Shown: positions 32,587-40,837 of the stretch, one piece after another | Layout: each line of letters begins with the position of its first letter | Numbering within the stretch: the first letter of the stretch is position 1 | Origin: Ceratothoa steindachneri | Lineage: Eukaryota; Arthropoda; Malacostraca; Isopoda; Cymothoidae | Length of the DNA: 64,000 bases | Direction of reading: 5' to 3' | NCBI GenBank assembly: GCA_963969495.1 | Contig: OZ018330.1 | Location: 68,867,936-68,931,935 of the forward strand | Program-made: the position numbers and the translations under genes | Notes under the pieces: generated by a model | The model's database searches: none | What the model saw: only the letters and a program-made list of their open reading frames with translations | Told to the model about the DNA's origin: nothing

Positions 32587-33660
32587 CTATTGACATTCTT
32601 GAAGGTTCTTGGATGCCAGAGCAAGGGTTATGTGCTTCCAGATTATAGCATTATAGCTCTCACATTGCCCATTCTCTCGAGGATTATAAGTTGTCGTTCG
32701 ACTAGGGGCGATGCCTAGATTGTGCAAGAATTCACGTAGATCCTTGGCCATGAGCGAGGATCCGCGATCAGAATGCAGGTAGGAAAGCATACCAAATATC
32801 TCGAAAATCTGATTGAGACAATGGATTATAGTACTAGTAGTCATGTTCTGACAGGCAAATGCAAACGGAAAACGAGAATACTCATCCTCCACCACCGTGA
32901 GCATATAGTGGTTTCTTGATTTCGAGGGTAGAGGCCCCTTGAAGTCTAAACTAACGTTCAAAGGGCTGCGTGGCCTTGATAAGGGGAGGGGTGCGGTTTG
33001 TAGAACCGAGGCTTCACTTGGGCACACCCTCACATCTTCCATGGAATAAGGAAGATTTCTCACTCTGACAAAATGAGCAAGTCTTGTTGCACCAGGATGG
33101 CAAAGTCGAGCGTAGAGCTCAGATAGTTTCTCGTTATTGGCAGTAACTCCACAGTGAGCATGTGAGAGAGTGTCTGCAGGAATGTTGTATTTACCAGGAC
33201 GGTACACGATGTCATAAGTGTAGCACCCCAACTCGATCCTCCATCGTTGAATTTTATCATTCTTGATTTTCCCAAGCCGATTCGTACGGTACATAAAGCT
33301 GACAGCCTGTTGGTCCTTAACTAAGGTGAAACGTCGTCCTGTCAAGTAATGAGACCACCTCTTTACAGATTCCACAATTGCACATGCCTCCTTTTCTACT
33401 GCAGAGTGTTTGTGTTCAGTAGGTGTGATGGTGCGAGAGAAAAAGGCAACTGGACGGCCTGTCTGATTCAAAGTAGCAGCAATGGCTGTATCAGAGGCAT
33501 CAGTCTCAACTACCAAAGGAATAATTTCACCAATCGAGTGCACAACAGCCTTCCCAATCTCTTCTTTGAGATCATCGATGGCTTTCAGGGCCTCTGAACT
33601 CAGAGGAAAAGTGTCAATGGCAACAAGAAACCCACTGCGAATAATAGGAAAACATACCAT
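32587..33660 (-). pseudogene. Gypsy pol fragment: end of RT, RNase H, integrase core
   Basis: There are 357 open codons. Residues about 25-150 are Ty3/gypsy RNase H: PLVVETDASDTAIAATLNQ, RPVAFFSRTITPTEHKHSAV with EKEACAIV, LVKDQQAVSF and YRPGKYNIPADTLS. A short linker with HPGATRLAHFV follows, the remains of the zinc-binding region. Residues about 235-350 are the integrase core with NVSLDFKGPLP (first Asp), SYLHSDRGSSL (second Asp) and YNPRENGQCESYN (Glu). The catalytic residues are all there. The RT proper is missing because the frame starts within its C-terminal connection. The integrase zinc finger looks incomplete. Confidence 0.88.
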
Positions 33661-33664
33661 ATGT

Positions 33665-33987
33665 AGTCATCCCGATTCTGTGAAGCAGTAGCAGCCTTAA
33701 AGTTACAATCCTTGCTGAGCACCTGAAGCTCTTGTAGATACTCATCTATTGTCTCTCCTTCATGCTGCCTATGAGTAGCCAATAAATGTCTCATGAACAC
33801 TTCATTTTTTGTAACCATATACGGTTGGAGAGACAAAATTGATCAATGTATCCAGCTTGTTAGGATTAAGGCCTGCGATGGATTCCAGGAAGGCAGAAAA
33901 AGTATGATTCCAGTGATTCCATTCTCGTGCAGCAGTATGCAAGTTGGAGGATACATCCATGCATTCAGGTCTCAGGAATTTATCCAT
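33665..33987 (-). pseudogene. Gypsy gag N-terminal fragment
   Basis: Two overlapping frames: MDKFLRPECMDVSSNLHTAA with REWNHWNHTFSAFLESI (33987-33802), then VFMRHLLATHRQHEGETIDE with YLQELQVLSKDCNFKAAT (33836-33670). The second matches the gag capsid segment of many gypsy elements. It runs into RT/RNase H at about 33665 by deletion, and no CCHC knuckle remains. Confidence 0.7.
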
Positions 33988-34109
33988 CTTTAGATCAGAC
34001 GCAGCTTGTTTTTTTATTTTTATGGAGCTAAGATAAGGCTCCCACTATTTATTTAAAGCACCAGTATAGCCTTTGGATCGGCACTGGTGGGATTGTTAGT
34101 TGAATAAAT

Positions 34110-34231
34110 TGTGGTAATCATAATAAAGCGTCAATACCTTTCTCTAGGCTCTATTCAACTAACAAAACATCAATACAATCTAAAAATAAAAGAGAAACAA
34201 TATAAGGTTACATGAAGCTTAGATCACCACA
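34110..34231 (-). repeat. 5' LTR of the gypsy element
   Basis: It is 122 bp with TGTGG/CCACA termini, followed outward by the target duplication CAAAG. On the minus strand this is the promoter-bearing copy. A primer binding site next to it is not convincing. Confidence 0.82.
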
Positions 34232-34445
34232 CAAAGTATTCAAATTTTTAAATAAATTTGAAAATGTAAATTATGAAATTTTTTTAAGTATGACCATGGT
34301 ATCACATGTAACAATGGTTTTAAAGTGAATGGATGGAGGTTTCAAACAAATATAGCTAAAAAAATTATCATCTTTAAAATCATTGAGAAATGGAACATAC
34401 TCCCCGCAGAGGTAGTAAATGCTAGTAGTGTGAATAGTTTTAAAA

Positions 34446-35973
34446 ATAAAATTGACAGTATATATAAGGATGATACAGAGGAGAGGGAACGCCCACAAAA
34501 AATGGAAGATAAATACAAATTAAGATCATTAAATCAGGTAAATTCAAAAGACTAAAGGTTGACAAGAAATTAGGGAGGGAGAGATTAACATCAGAGGTCA
34601 GCATTGAAAAACCAAGGTTAGAATAAGTACAAATGTTCTAAAGACGACTCAAATGAAAATAAATACACAGACATAAACATAAGGCTACATAGGTGCAAAA
34701 AAACCCCCAAAATTAAATAGTTTATTAAGAATAATATAAATATTTAGTCTCAAATTAAAAGTTTCGACAGTGCATTGTGAATATAATTTTTAAAATAACC
34801 ATCAAGTTTATATAAGCCAGGACTTAAATTAAAATTTGGGAATTTACTAATAAAGTTGATTCATTGATATTTCGTGAAATTGTATTGTTTTTATGACAGA
34901 TGATTTTATTCACTTTTACTCCTCTCACCATATTAAAGTCAAAAGATCTATTTTTATTTCAATGTTTCTCTGTGCACTTGGTGTGGTTAGTCCTGAATTC
35001 TTTGACTCTGAAGTTTCCAAAATTTTGACATCGACCCTAAACTTAGTTATCCTTTTCATTTCCTTGATAAATGCCTTCAGTTAGCTAAAAAGTCTTTATA
35101 TTGTTTTTAGCCTCGCGCGTCTTTTAATAACAAGAAAACTCTTGTACTTCCTTTTAATCCATCATTTGATTCTCTCCCTCATATTTTAAAATCTCTAGGC
35201 ATTTGTGTAGTATTTAACTATAATAATACTATCTCTAAACTATTATTCAAGAACGCCCCTTTCCCTTTTGGTAATGTATATTGCGTTAAATGTATCGATT
35301 GCTCTAAATATTACTTTGGCTAATCAGGTAAATGTTTAAAAAAAATAAATTTCTCATCATAAATATAATGTCCGTCGTGGCGAAGAAAGCAGCTCATTTT
35401 ATCTTCATATGTCATATCTTAATCACAATATTGATTGGAATTCTGCTAAAATCATCTGTCATAATAATGATACAATTTCACGGAATATCATTGAATCGAC
35501 CTTTATTGGTAAATTCCCAAATTTTAATTAAAGTCCTGGCTTATATAAACTTGATGGTTACTTTTAAAATTATATTCACAATGCACTGTCAAAACTTTTA
35601 ATTTGAGACTAAATATTTATATTAATCTTAATAAACAATTTAATTTTTTTTTTTTGCACCTATGTAGCCTTATGTTTATGTCTGCGTATTTATTTTCATT
35701 TGAGTCATCTTTAGAACATTTGTACTTATTCCACCTTGGTTTTTCAATCCTGACCTCTGATGTTATTTTCTCACTCAGTTTTTTTCCCTCCCTAATTGCT
35801 TAGGCGGCATTTTAATCCTCTTGTCAACTTTAATCTTTTGAATTTACCTGATTTAATGATCTTAGTTTGTATTTAATTTATCTTCCTTTTTTCTTCTTTT
35901 TTGGGGGGATGGGGGGGTTGCTTTTTGGGGGGCATTCCCTCTCCTCTGTATCATCCTTATATATATTACAATT
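34446..35973. repeat. Large inverted repeat, arms of about 460-520 bp
   Basis: The left arm (34446-34908) and right arm (about 35450-35973) are inverted copies with small indels. Examples are TATATATAAGGATGATACAG against CTGTATCATCCTTATATATA, CATCAAGTTTATATAAGCCA against TGGCTTATATAAACTTGATG, and AAAATTTGGGAATTTAC against GTAAATTCCCAAATTTT. The spacer is about 540 bp. The outermost part contains the end of the L2-like LINE and the inner part the Penelope-like 3' end. Confidence 0.85.
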
Positions 35974-36040
35974 TTCAATACTTTTGTTATTCCTTGATAA
36001 AGAACTCAAAATAAAGTTTGAAAGTACTTAGAATCCTCAT
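34885..36040 (+). mobile_element. Penelope-like element, RT thumb and GIY-YIG endonuclease remnant
   Basis: The first 34893-35084 stretch reads HFYSSHHIKVKRSIFISMFL, ALGVVSPEFFDSEVSKIL, the RT thumb block of Penelope-like elements. Next comes KKTLVLPFNPSFDSLPHILK near 35120. The endonuclease then reads GNVYCVKCIDCSKYYFG near 35270 and, after a frameshift in an A-run (35337), HHKYNVRRGEESSSFYLHMS and YLNHNIDWNSAKIICHNN with Glu in RNIIESTFIG. The CxxCxxC cluster before YYFG and the downstream Arg, His and Glu are family hallmarks. The 3' UTR runs to about 36040. Confidence 0.75.
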
Positions 36041-36108
36041 ATTAATTTTCCCTGTGGGCTTTGTTGCATTTATTGCTTACTCACGCCATACTTTGTGAGT
36101 TTTCCACA

Positions 36109-36109
<1 letters not shown>

Positions 36110-36173
<64 letters not shown>
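36110..36173. repeat. (TA)n microsatellite
   Basis: About 32 perfect TA units lie roughly 100 bp upstream of the KLHL exon at 36274. The run is self-complementary and length-variable. Confidence 0.95.
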
Positions 36174-36177
<4 letters not shown>

Positions 36178-36273
36178 CATTACCCCAACAATCATCAACT
36201 TTTTCTACCTGCCTTAATGTTTGTATCCAGCTTAGTCCAGAGGTATTTTATCATGGCGTTTTCATATTTGCAG

Positions 36274-36434
36274 GAGTTGCTGTGGTCAATGGAAAAATTT
36301 ACATCTTGGGCGGCGAAGATGGGTGGGAACATTTTCATGACACAATTGAGTGTTATGACCCTTCTACCAACACTTGGAGTGTTGTGGGCGAAATGCTGAC
36401 TGGACGATCGTGGCTCTCTTGTGCACCTCTCAGG
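36274..36434 (+). CDS. KLHL gene, exon with Kelch repeat 6
   Basis: The acceptor is TATTTGCAG. The opening GA completes Gly from 23571, giving VAVVNGKIYILGGEDGWEHF, HDTIECYDPSTNTWSVVGEM and LTGRSWLSCAPLR. It is the sixth blade, so the propeller is complete. GTAAGG follows in phase 0 and would be a good donor. If it is not used, the frame stays open for 30 more codons to a TGA at 36525. I found no later exon in the window. Confidence 0.9.
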
Positions 36435-37137
36435 GTAAGGCCTATTCATCTTACCTGGAATCGAATCTACAAGTGCATGAAAAATGCCTTTGGCATGTTT
36501 AGAATGGATTTGATTCCTAAGTGGTGAATTATACTGCAGGAAATGTTGCTTTAGTAATTCTTATCCTCCATGTATTCTATGTGAAGTGCTGTTTTTCCCA
36601 CCCCCTAATTCATGAGTATCCTGTAGCATTTAGGAATGAAGTTAACCTAGTGGTTGTGACACCCAATTAAGCTAATTACCATAAATATTAGCTAAAGTAG
36701 TAGTTTTCTCTCTCTTTTTGACAGTATATAACAATTTTTTCTCCAAATAATGTAGTGCTTTAGTACTGTCGGTAACCCCCCCCTCTCCCCCGCAAGATCT
36801 AAGCATAGCCCAACATTTAGGAGGATTACTAGTGTTAGAAATATTGAGCTCTGCTTACCCTAATGGATCGGAACTGGGTTTTCTAACACCTAGGTACCGG
36901 TTTCAATCTCAGCATGAACCGACACATAAACTGGTCTTATTCGAAGGACTGACCGCCCTTTGGCGGATTCGCTCTGCCTGCACATAGCAAATCATAACAC
37001 AACTGTCTTTCCTTTATCTTCCTAGCACAACATATCTACTTCTCTTTCCCGGAACCTACCGATGGGTTACTTATATACACGTATTCCTGGTTCGGATCCC
37101 ATATTAAAGCGCGGCAAAGGGATAGGTACACTGTAGC
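36435..37137 (+). other. Intron or downstream DNA of KLHL; possible SINE head
   Basis: This is mostly featureless. At 36862-36935 ACCCTAATGGATCGGAA and GGTTTCAATCTC resemble pol III A and B boxes, with GCTCTGCTT near the 5' side. This could be a tRNA-derived SINE head, but the pairing of an acceptor stem is weak. Confidence 0.35.
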
Positions 37138-37744
37138 CGATGACGGCTCCAAAGGGTCTGCGAGTACTGGTCCTCACAAAGACTGCATGGCAAGAATCAG
37201 GTCAGCTGTCCCTACTGCTTACCAAATAAGATGGAGAATGTCCGATGGCAACAAGTTGCGTGCCATCGGTCCGCGACGGTTCCCTTGGACCTACCCACTC
37301 TTCACCCCCATTGGCTCAACGGCTTCAGGTTGCTTTCTGTCATCTTCGAATCGGGCACAGTCGCGGGACGCACCGCCATTTGATGGAGCGCTCCCCTGCA
37401 CTTTATTGCGACGGTATTCGCACACATTACCAGCCACAGTACCAGGGCGCGAAGGATCGCTACCGCTCGTATCTTTTACTTGGGAAAGTTTTCTGTACAC
37501 ACACCTCTAAACTATATGGAGGAGGCTGACTTTCCATTTTCTTTTGACTCTCTTGGTGTTGGATATATTCTCCTCCGCTATGGGGAACCGTGGTTTCCTC
37601 CAACGCTGGAGCATGCCTCCTCTTCTTCTTCTTGGCTTGCTTCTGCTTTTGTTTTGTATTTTAACATAGCCTAATTTGTACGGTAGTCATGCCTAGGTAG
37701 GTACATAGTCGCCAAGAGTGACCCCCACGTAAAGTAAAAAAAAA
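37138..37744 (+). mobile_element. Non-LTR copy L, C-terminal tail and 3' UTR
   Basis: It runs from the GCTCCAAAGGGTCTGCGAG segment (end of RNase H) through GTTGCGTGCCATCGGTCCG and the tail. The 3' UTR is strongly altered (GGTAGTCATGCCTAGGTAGG) and the A-run is at 37736-37744. The Cys-rich tail is partly deleted. Confidence 0.7.
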
Positions 37745-38059
37745 GACCTCAAAAGTTAAGCAGGCAGCCACTGCTCCTGACCTCCAAGCATGGTCACTCC
37801 CGCGCCCATTCTGAACCTTTCTTCCATTTCTCTCCCCCCACAAGGTGCTTCCATAATAGAGCTGGCGTCTCAAAGGGCTCACAACCCACCTTGGAAGGAA
37901 TATGCCCAGTGGGCATATTCCTTCAATGAAATTGCTGGGTAGGATCGTCTCCTCCCCTTCCCCGTTATCTAACTTTCTGCAGGAGACCAAACTGGGCGCG
38001 TGCCTACTATCCACCCTCCTTGGGTGCCTCGTAAGGGACACTGCGATGTCTGTTCCAAT
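37745..38059 (+). mobile_element. Non-LTR fragment: gag C-terminus fused to endonuclease start
   Basis: CCACTGCTCCTGACCTCCA and GCGCCCATTCTGAACC are from the gag tail. At 37890 this is fused, through a perfect palindrome, to ATATTCCTTCAATGAAATTGC, the codons of the IFLQWNC endonuclease start, and then to the QET block. It ends where the 5' end of the next copy begins. Confidence 0.6.
37894..37924. repeat. Perfect 15-bp palindrome with 1-base centre
   Basis: The arms are GAAGGAATATGCCCA and TGGGCATATTCCTTC. The right arm is normal endonuclease sequence of the family, and the left arm is its inverted duplicate replacing about 1 kb of ORF1. Confidence 0.85.
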
Positions 38060-38552
38060 CTGCCATGCTAACATGACCCAGGGCCCCATCCGGCCCCAGC
38101 TTAGATTATCCTCCTTCCACCAACACCTACCTCTTCTTTTTGTACCAACTCTCTTTCAGCCCGCATTCATCCTTTCATCCCCCCCTTTTTATACGTCACT
38201 TTCTCTACCATTTAGTTGGCGCCCTCTTCAACTGCGTGGGTATGATAATAATAGGTGATCACTCACCCTACTCGTTAGTGAACCCGCTTATCTTTACTTC
38301 TCTTTATTACATACCCACTTACCCCCTCCCGAACTTTCTCTTCTATCCACAAAGGTTCTGGCCGTTCGGCGTACTTTCATCCTCAAACCAGACCTTAGCC
38401 GAGTGGCAGTGTATACCGTGAGGTCACTACCAGCTACGATGGCTGATAGCCCGCTGCCTGAGGTTAGTATTAAGCATGGAGTGTGCCTGGCCGTCGACTG
38501 CCCATCGCCTTCCTGTACACATATAAGGTGGCTACGTCGGCACTATCCTTTT

Positions 38553-38918
38553 GGTCGAGGGAACTTAAAGTTGCGTGCCATTGCGCCGCGACTCTTCCCA
38601 TGGACCTATCCCCCAATGCTGCGGCGGCTTCAGGTTGCTTTCTGTCGTCTTCGAATCGGACACACTCGTGTGACGCATCGCTACTTGATGGAGCGCTCGC
38701 CTGCGCCCTATTGCAACGACTGCGTCGTCCCCCAGACTGTTCGGCACATTCTTGTCGAATGTCCCAGTCTGGGTGATCTTCGCGCACGATACCTGTCCCG
38801 GTACCGGGATGGGCGGGGTCGCTACCGCCTGTCCCTTGTACTCGGGACGAGTGCGTGCACCATGACTAGTGGACTTATTGACTTTTTGGGGGAGGCTGGC
38901 CTTCTCCCTTTCATTTAA
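38553..38918 (+). pseudogene. C-terminal Cys/His tail of ORF2 (copy M)
   Basis: This is an uninterrupted 122-codon reading to the natural stop at 38916-38918. It includes LKLRAIAPRLFPWTYPPM, LQVAFCRLRIGHTRVTHRYL, PAPYCNDCVVPQTVRHILVE with CPSLGDLR, and the final DFLGEAGLLPFI. The C-x2-C-x7-H-x4-C arrangement suggests a zinc-binding module found at the end of ORF2 in related LINEs. The open frame continues upstream into 5' UTR of the host copy by chance. Confidence 0.8.
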
Positions 38919-39002
38919 CCCGGTTTGTTGTTATTGTTTTTGTTATTGCTTCTTTATTGTTATTGTTATTTCTTTTTATTGTTTCCTGTTTAATTTTTAA
39001 AG

Positions 39003-39058
39003 TAGCCTAGAACTAGGCTGTTTGTTTACGGCGACTAATGCCTAAGTCGGCAGTCGCC
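39003..39058 (+). other. Paired hairpins at the 3' end of the dominant LINE family (representative)
   Basis: Hairpin 1 is AGCCTAGAACTAGGCT (39003-39018). Hairpin 2 is GGCGACT...AGTCGCC with an inner GCC/GGC step (39030-39058), directly before AGATAGCCCCTTAATT and the A-tail. The same pair is seen near 52116-52174, 53566-53624 and 63058-63113. It is probably the site that reverse transcriptase recognises on the RNA. Confidence 0.7.
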
Positions 39059-40339
39059 AGATAGCCCCTTAATTAAAAAAAAAAAAAAAAACCTTTTATG
39101 GCCAAAGCTCCAAGACAAATCCACCTGCATGGCGAGCCGGGTTGACAAAGCCCATCTTAGCTCGTACCTCTAGGTTGAGTATGTTTAAATTATTACATTC
39201 TCGAATTTTCTGATAATATGGAGACCTTTCTCTAAACCTTCCTAGGCATTGTGAGTTCATAGTATCTACTTTTCCAAGCAAACTTTTTTTCTTTTTATTA
39301 CTGCAATCGTGGGACATTTCAAAATAGTGGGCGACCGCAGGCGCATGGAGGTCTACCTCCTAGTGCGGCCTTGCCCTTCCTAGGTGTCGGGGAGGACGAA
39401 GTAACACGAGACCCCTTCGAGCGATGGAGGGGCTCCCTTCTCACCGTTTCAATGTGGAAAAGGGGTTTCACGTCTACCATCTCTGGCAGCTCCACGTGAG
39501 AAAAGGTGGTCTCCCACCCTCCCGTGCTTTCTACAACCTACTTGTTGCAGAGAGAAGGTTTACTTCTCCCTTGTCTACCGGTGAGATGGCTTTCCCTTCG
39601 CCTCCTTCTTTGTTTGGAGTCGCCCTTGGATGACTCAATTCTCTGCACCATCAGTGGTCCTTCCCCCCTTCCCTCACAAGGGACTGCCAAGAAAAAGAAG
39701 TCATCCAGCCCAGAATCGAGCGCACTAGCTGGGACCAGGTCGATAGGGACAACCTCCTTTACAGGGGCAAAGGTTGACGAGGCACGTTAGGTTGTGCCCT
39801 ACTGTCCTGCAGGCATGCATATTAAGTTTGCATTGGGTCGGCTTGCCAACCTCCCTCCCTTCCCCGATAAATCTTGGCTTGAACGGTTCTCGATAGGAAA
39901 TAGGACACCTTAGTAGGGGACGACCACTTGGAGGACATCGTCCCAGATGTGACCCTACCCCAAATAGCAGGGTCTTCCAAGAGGGAAACTTAAACTCAGT
40001 GCCAAATACCGAGCCTGATTTCGCCGTTGTGCAAAGCCCTCGGCAGACTGCGCGTGCCGGCAAAGACACGCAACAAGATGAAGGACCCCTCTCAAACCTG
40101 GTGCCCTCATAATGGGCGCGGCGATTTGCCTTCCTGGCCGCCGTGCTGACGGGACTCAGCGCCCCGTCCGGCCCCAGCTTAGCCTCTTCTTTCTGACAGC
40201 TTGTGTTTTTACCCTACTTCCTCACTTCCCGTGCAATCTCTCCCGCAACCTTCTCTCGTCAGCCTCTAATTTCACAGGGTAGACGCCGACCAGCTTCATC
40301 TCAGCCAACCATCCTGGATCAGGGCTGAGGGGGGGGGAG

Positions 40340-40562
40340 TTATTTTATAGAGCCCATCTGGCAATTGCCCACTTGGGCATAAGTCGCCGAAAAACACGAC
40401 AGCCTAGAACTAGGCTACTTTAAAATAAAAATATGAAAACTTATCAATGATATAAATTGGAAAAACTTATCAATCAGGAAGCAATCTCCGGCAGCGGGGA
40501 GAGGTCCCCCTCACCCCGGTGCAGGAGAGTGCAACCTACAAACAAACAAAAGGGGGGAGGGG
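40340..40562 (-). mobile_element. Antisense 3' UTR-only insertion of the same family
   Basis: The minus strand reads the 3' UTR in order: GTAGGTTGCACTCTCCTGCA, TTTTAAAGTAGCCTAG, TAGGCTGTCGTG, GGCGACTTATGCCCAAGTGG and GAGCCCATC-complement, then a short A/T tail. It matches 62930-63125 closely. G-rich sequence (GGGGGGAG) lies at both junctions and may be the target duplication. It is the only clear minus-strand copy of the family. Confidence 0.75.
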
Positions 40563-40837
40563 ACAATGCCCCCTCCCCCCCTGAGCGACCAGTTTGGGGG
40601 AAGGGGGGTAACAACCTACTTCATACCCACCCTACCTCCCTCACATCCCCTTTCTTTCTCCTTTCAATCTCTATCGCTTTTACTCCGAGCCCAAGGGGGA
40701 GCCGCCAGGCCAATAGGCTGGATGAGTTGCCTCAAATGGCGGCACCCGGTTCTGCCGGCCCCATGTTCACTCCTCGCAGAGCGGCCTACTGCATTGGGTG
40801 ATGAGCGTTTGCATCCCGCGACAATTACAGGGTCACC

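Larger units (their letters stand above)
31722..34231 (-). mobile_element. Ty3/gypsy LTR retrotransposon, internally deleted, with 5-bp target duplication
   Basis: Similar LTRs (31722-31863 and 34110-34231, both TGTGG...CCACA) flank about 2.2 kb of interior read on the minus strand. The direct repeat CAAAG abuts both outer ends (31717-31721 and 34232-34236), a 5-bp target duplication. A purine tract lies next to the 3' LTR. Gag N-terminus (33987-33670) is joined directly to the end of RT and RNase H (33660), so the rest of gag, protease and most of RT are missing. Integrase follows. The element sits inside the L2-like LINE. Confidence 0.88.
30686..34445 (+). mobile_element. CR1/L2-like LINE ORF2, split by a gypsy insertion
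   Basis: RT begins with PIFKKGKR, then INPISLTSILGKLMES-type sequence near 30750, RDRLIDHLEPHNLINDSQ, and FRQKHSCLTNLLEFYDSM. VPQG appears near 31100 and the palm ADD motif is eroded to FPDN near 31195. LEYTIQFWSPYTH-like sequence is near 31550 and LNILKLPTLKTRLL near 31660. The element is interrupted at 31722-34231 and resumes with VFKFLNKFENVNYEIFL up to about 34445 (NASSVNSFKNKIDS). It has many stops. Confidence 0.82.
38553..39091 (+). mobile_element. Non-LTR copy M, 5'-truncated, with target duplication
   Basis: It begins at GGTCGAGGGAACTTAAAG, carries an intact C-terminal tail and the complete 3' UTR with both hairpins, and ends in a run of about 17 A. CCTTTT flanks both sides (38547-38552 and 39092-39097). 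Removing the insert restores the family's 5' UTR order. Confidence 0.85.

Noticed and set aside
36108..36273. N-terminal extension MNIYIYIYIY before the Kelch repeat 6 exon
   Set aside because: Translation of the TA microsatellite. The acceptor at 36273 with matching phase gives the real exon start.
4346..36434. Naming a specific KLHL member
   Set aside because: The sequence supports the family, but without a comparison the subfamily would be a guess.
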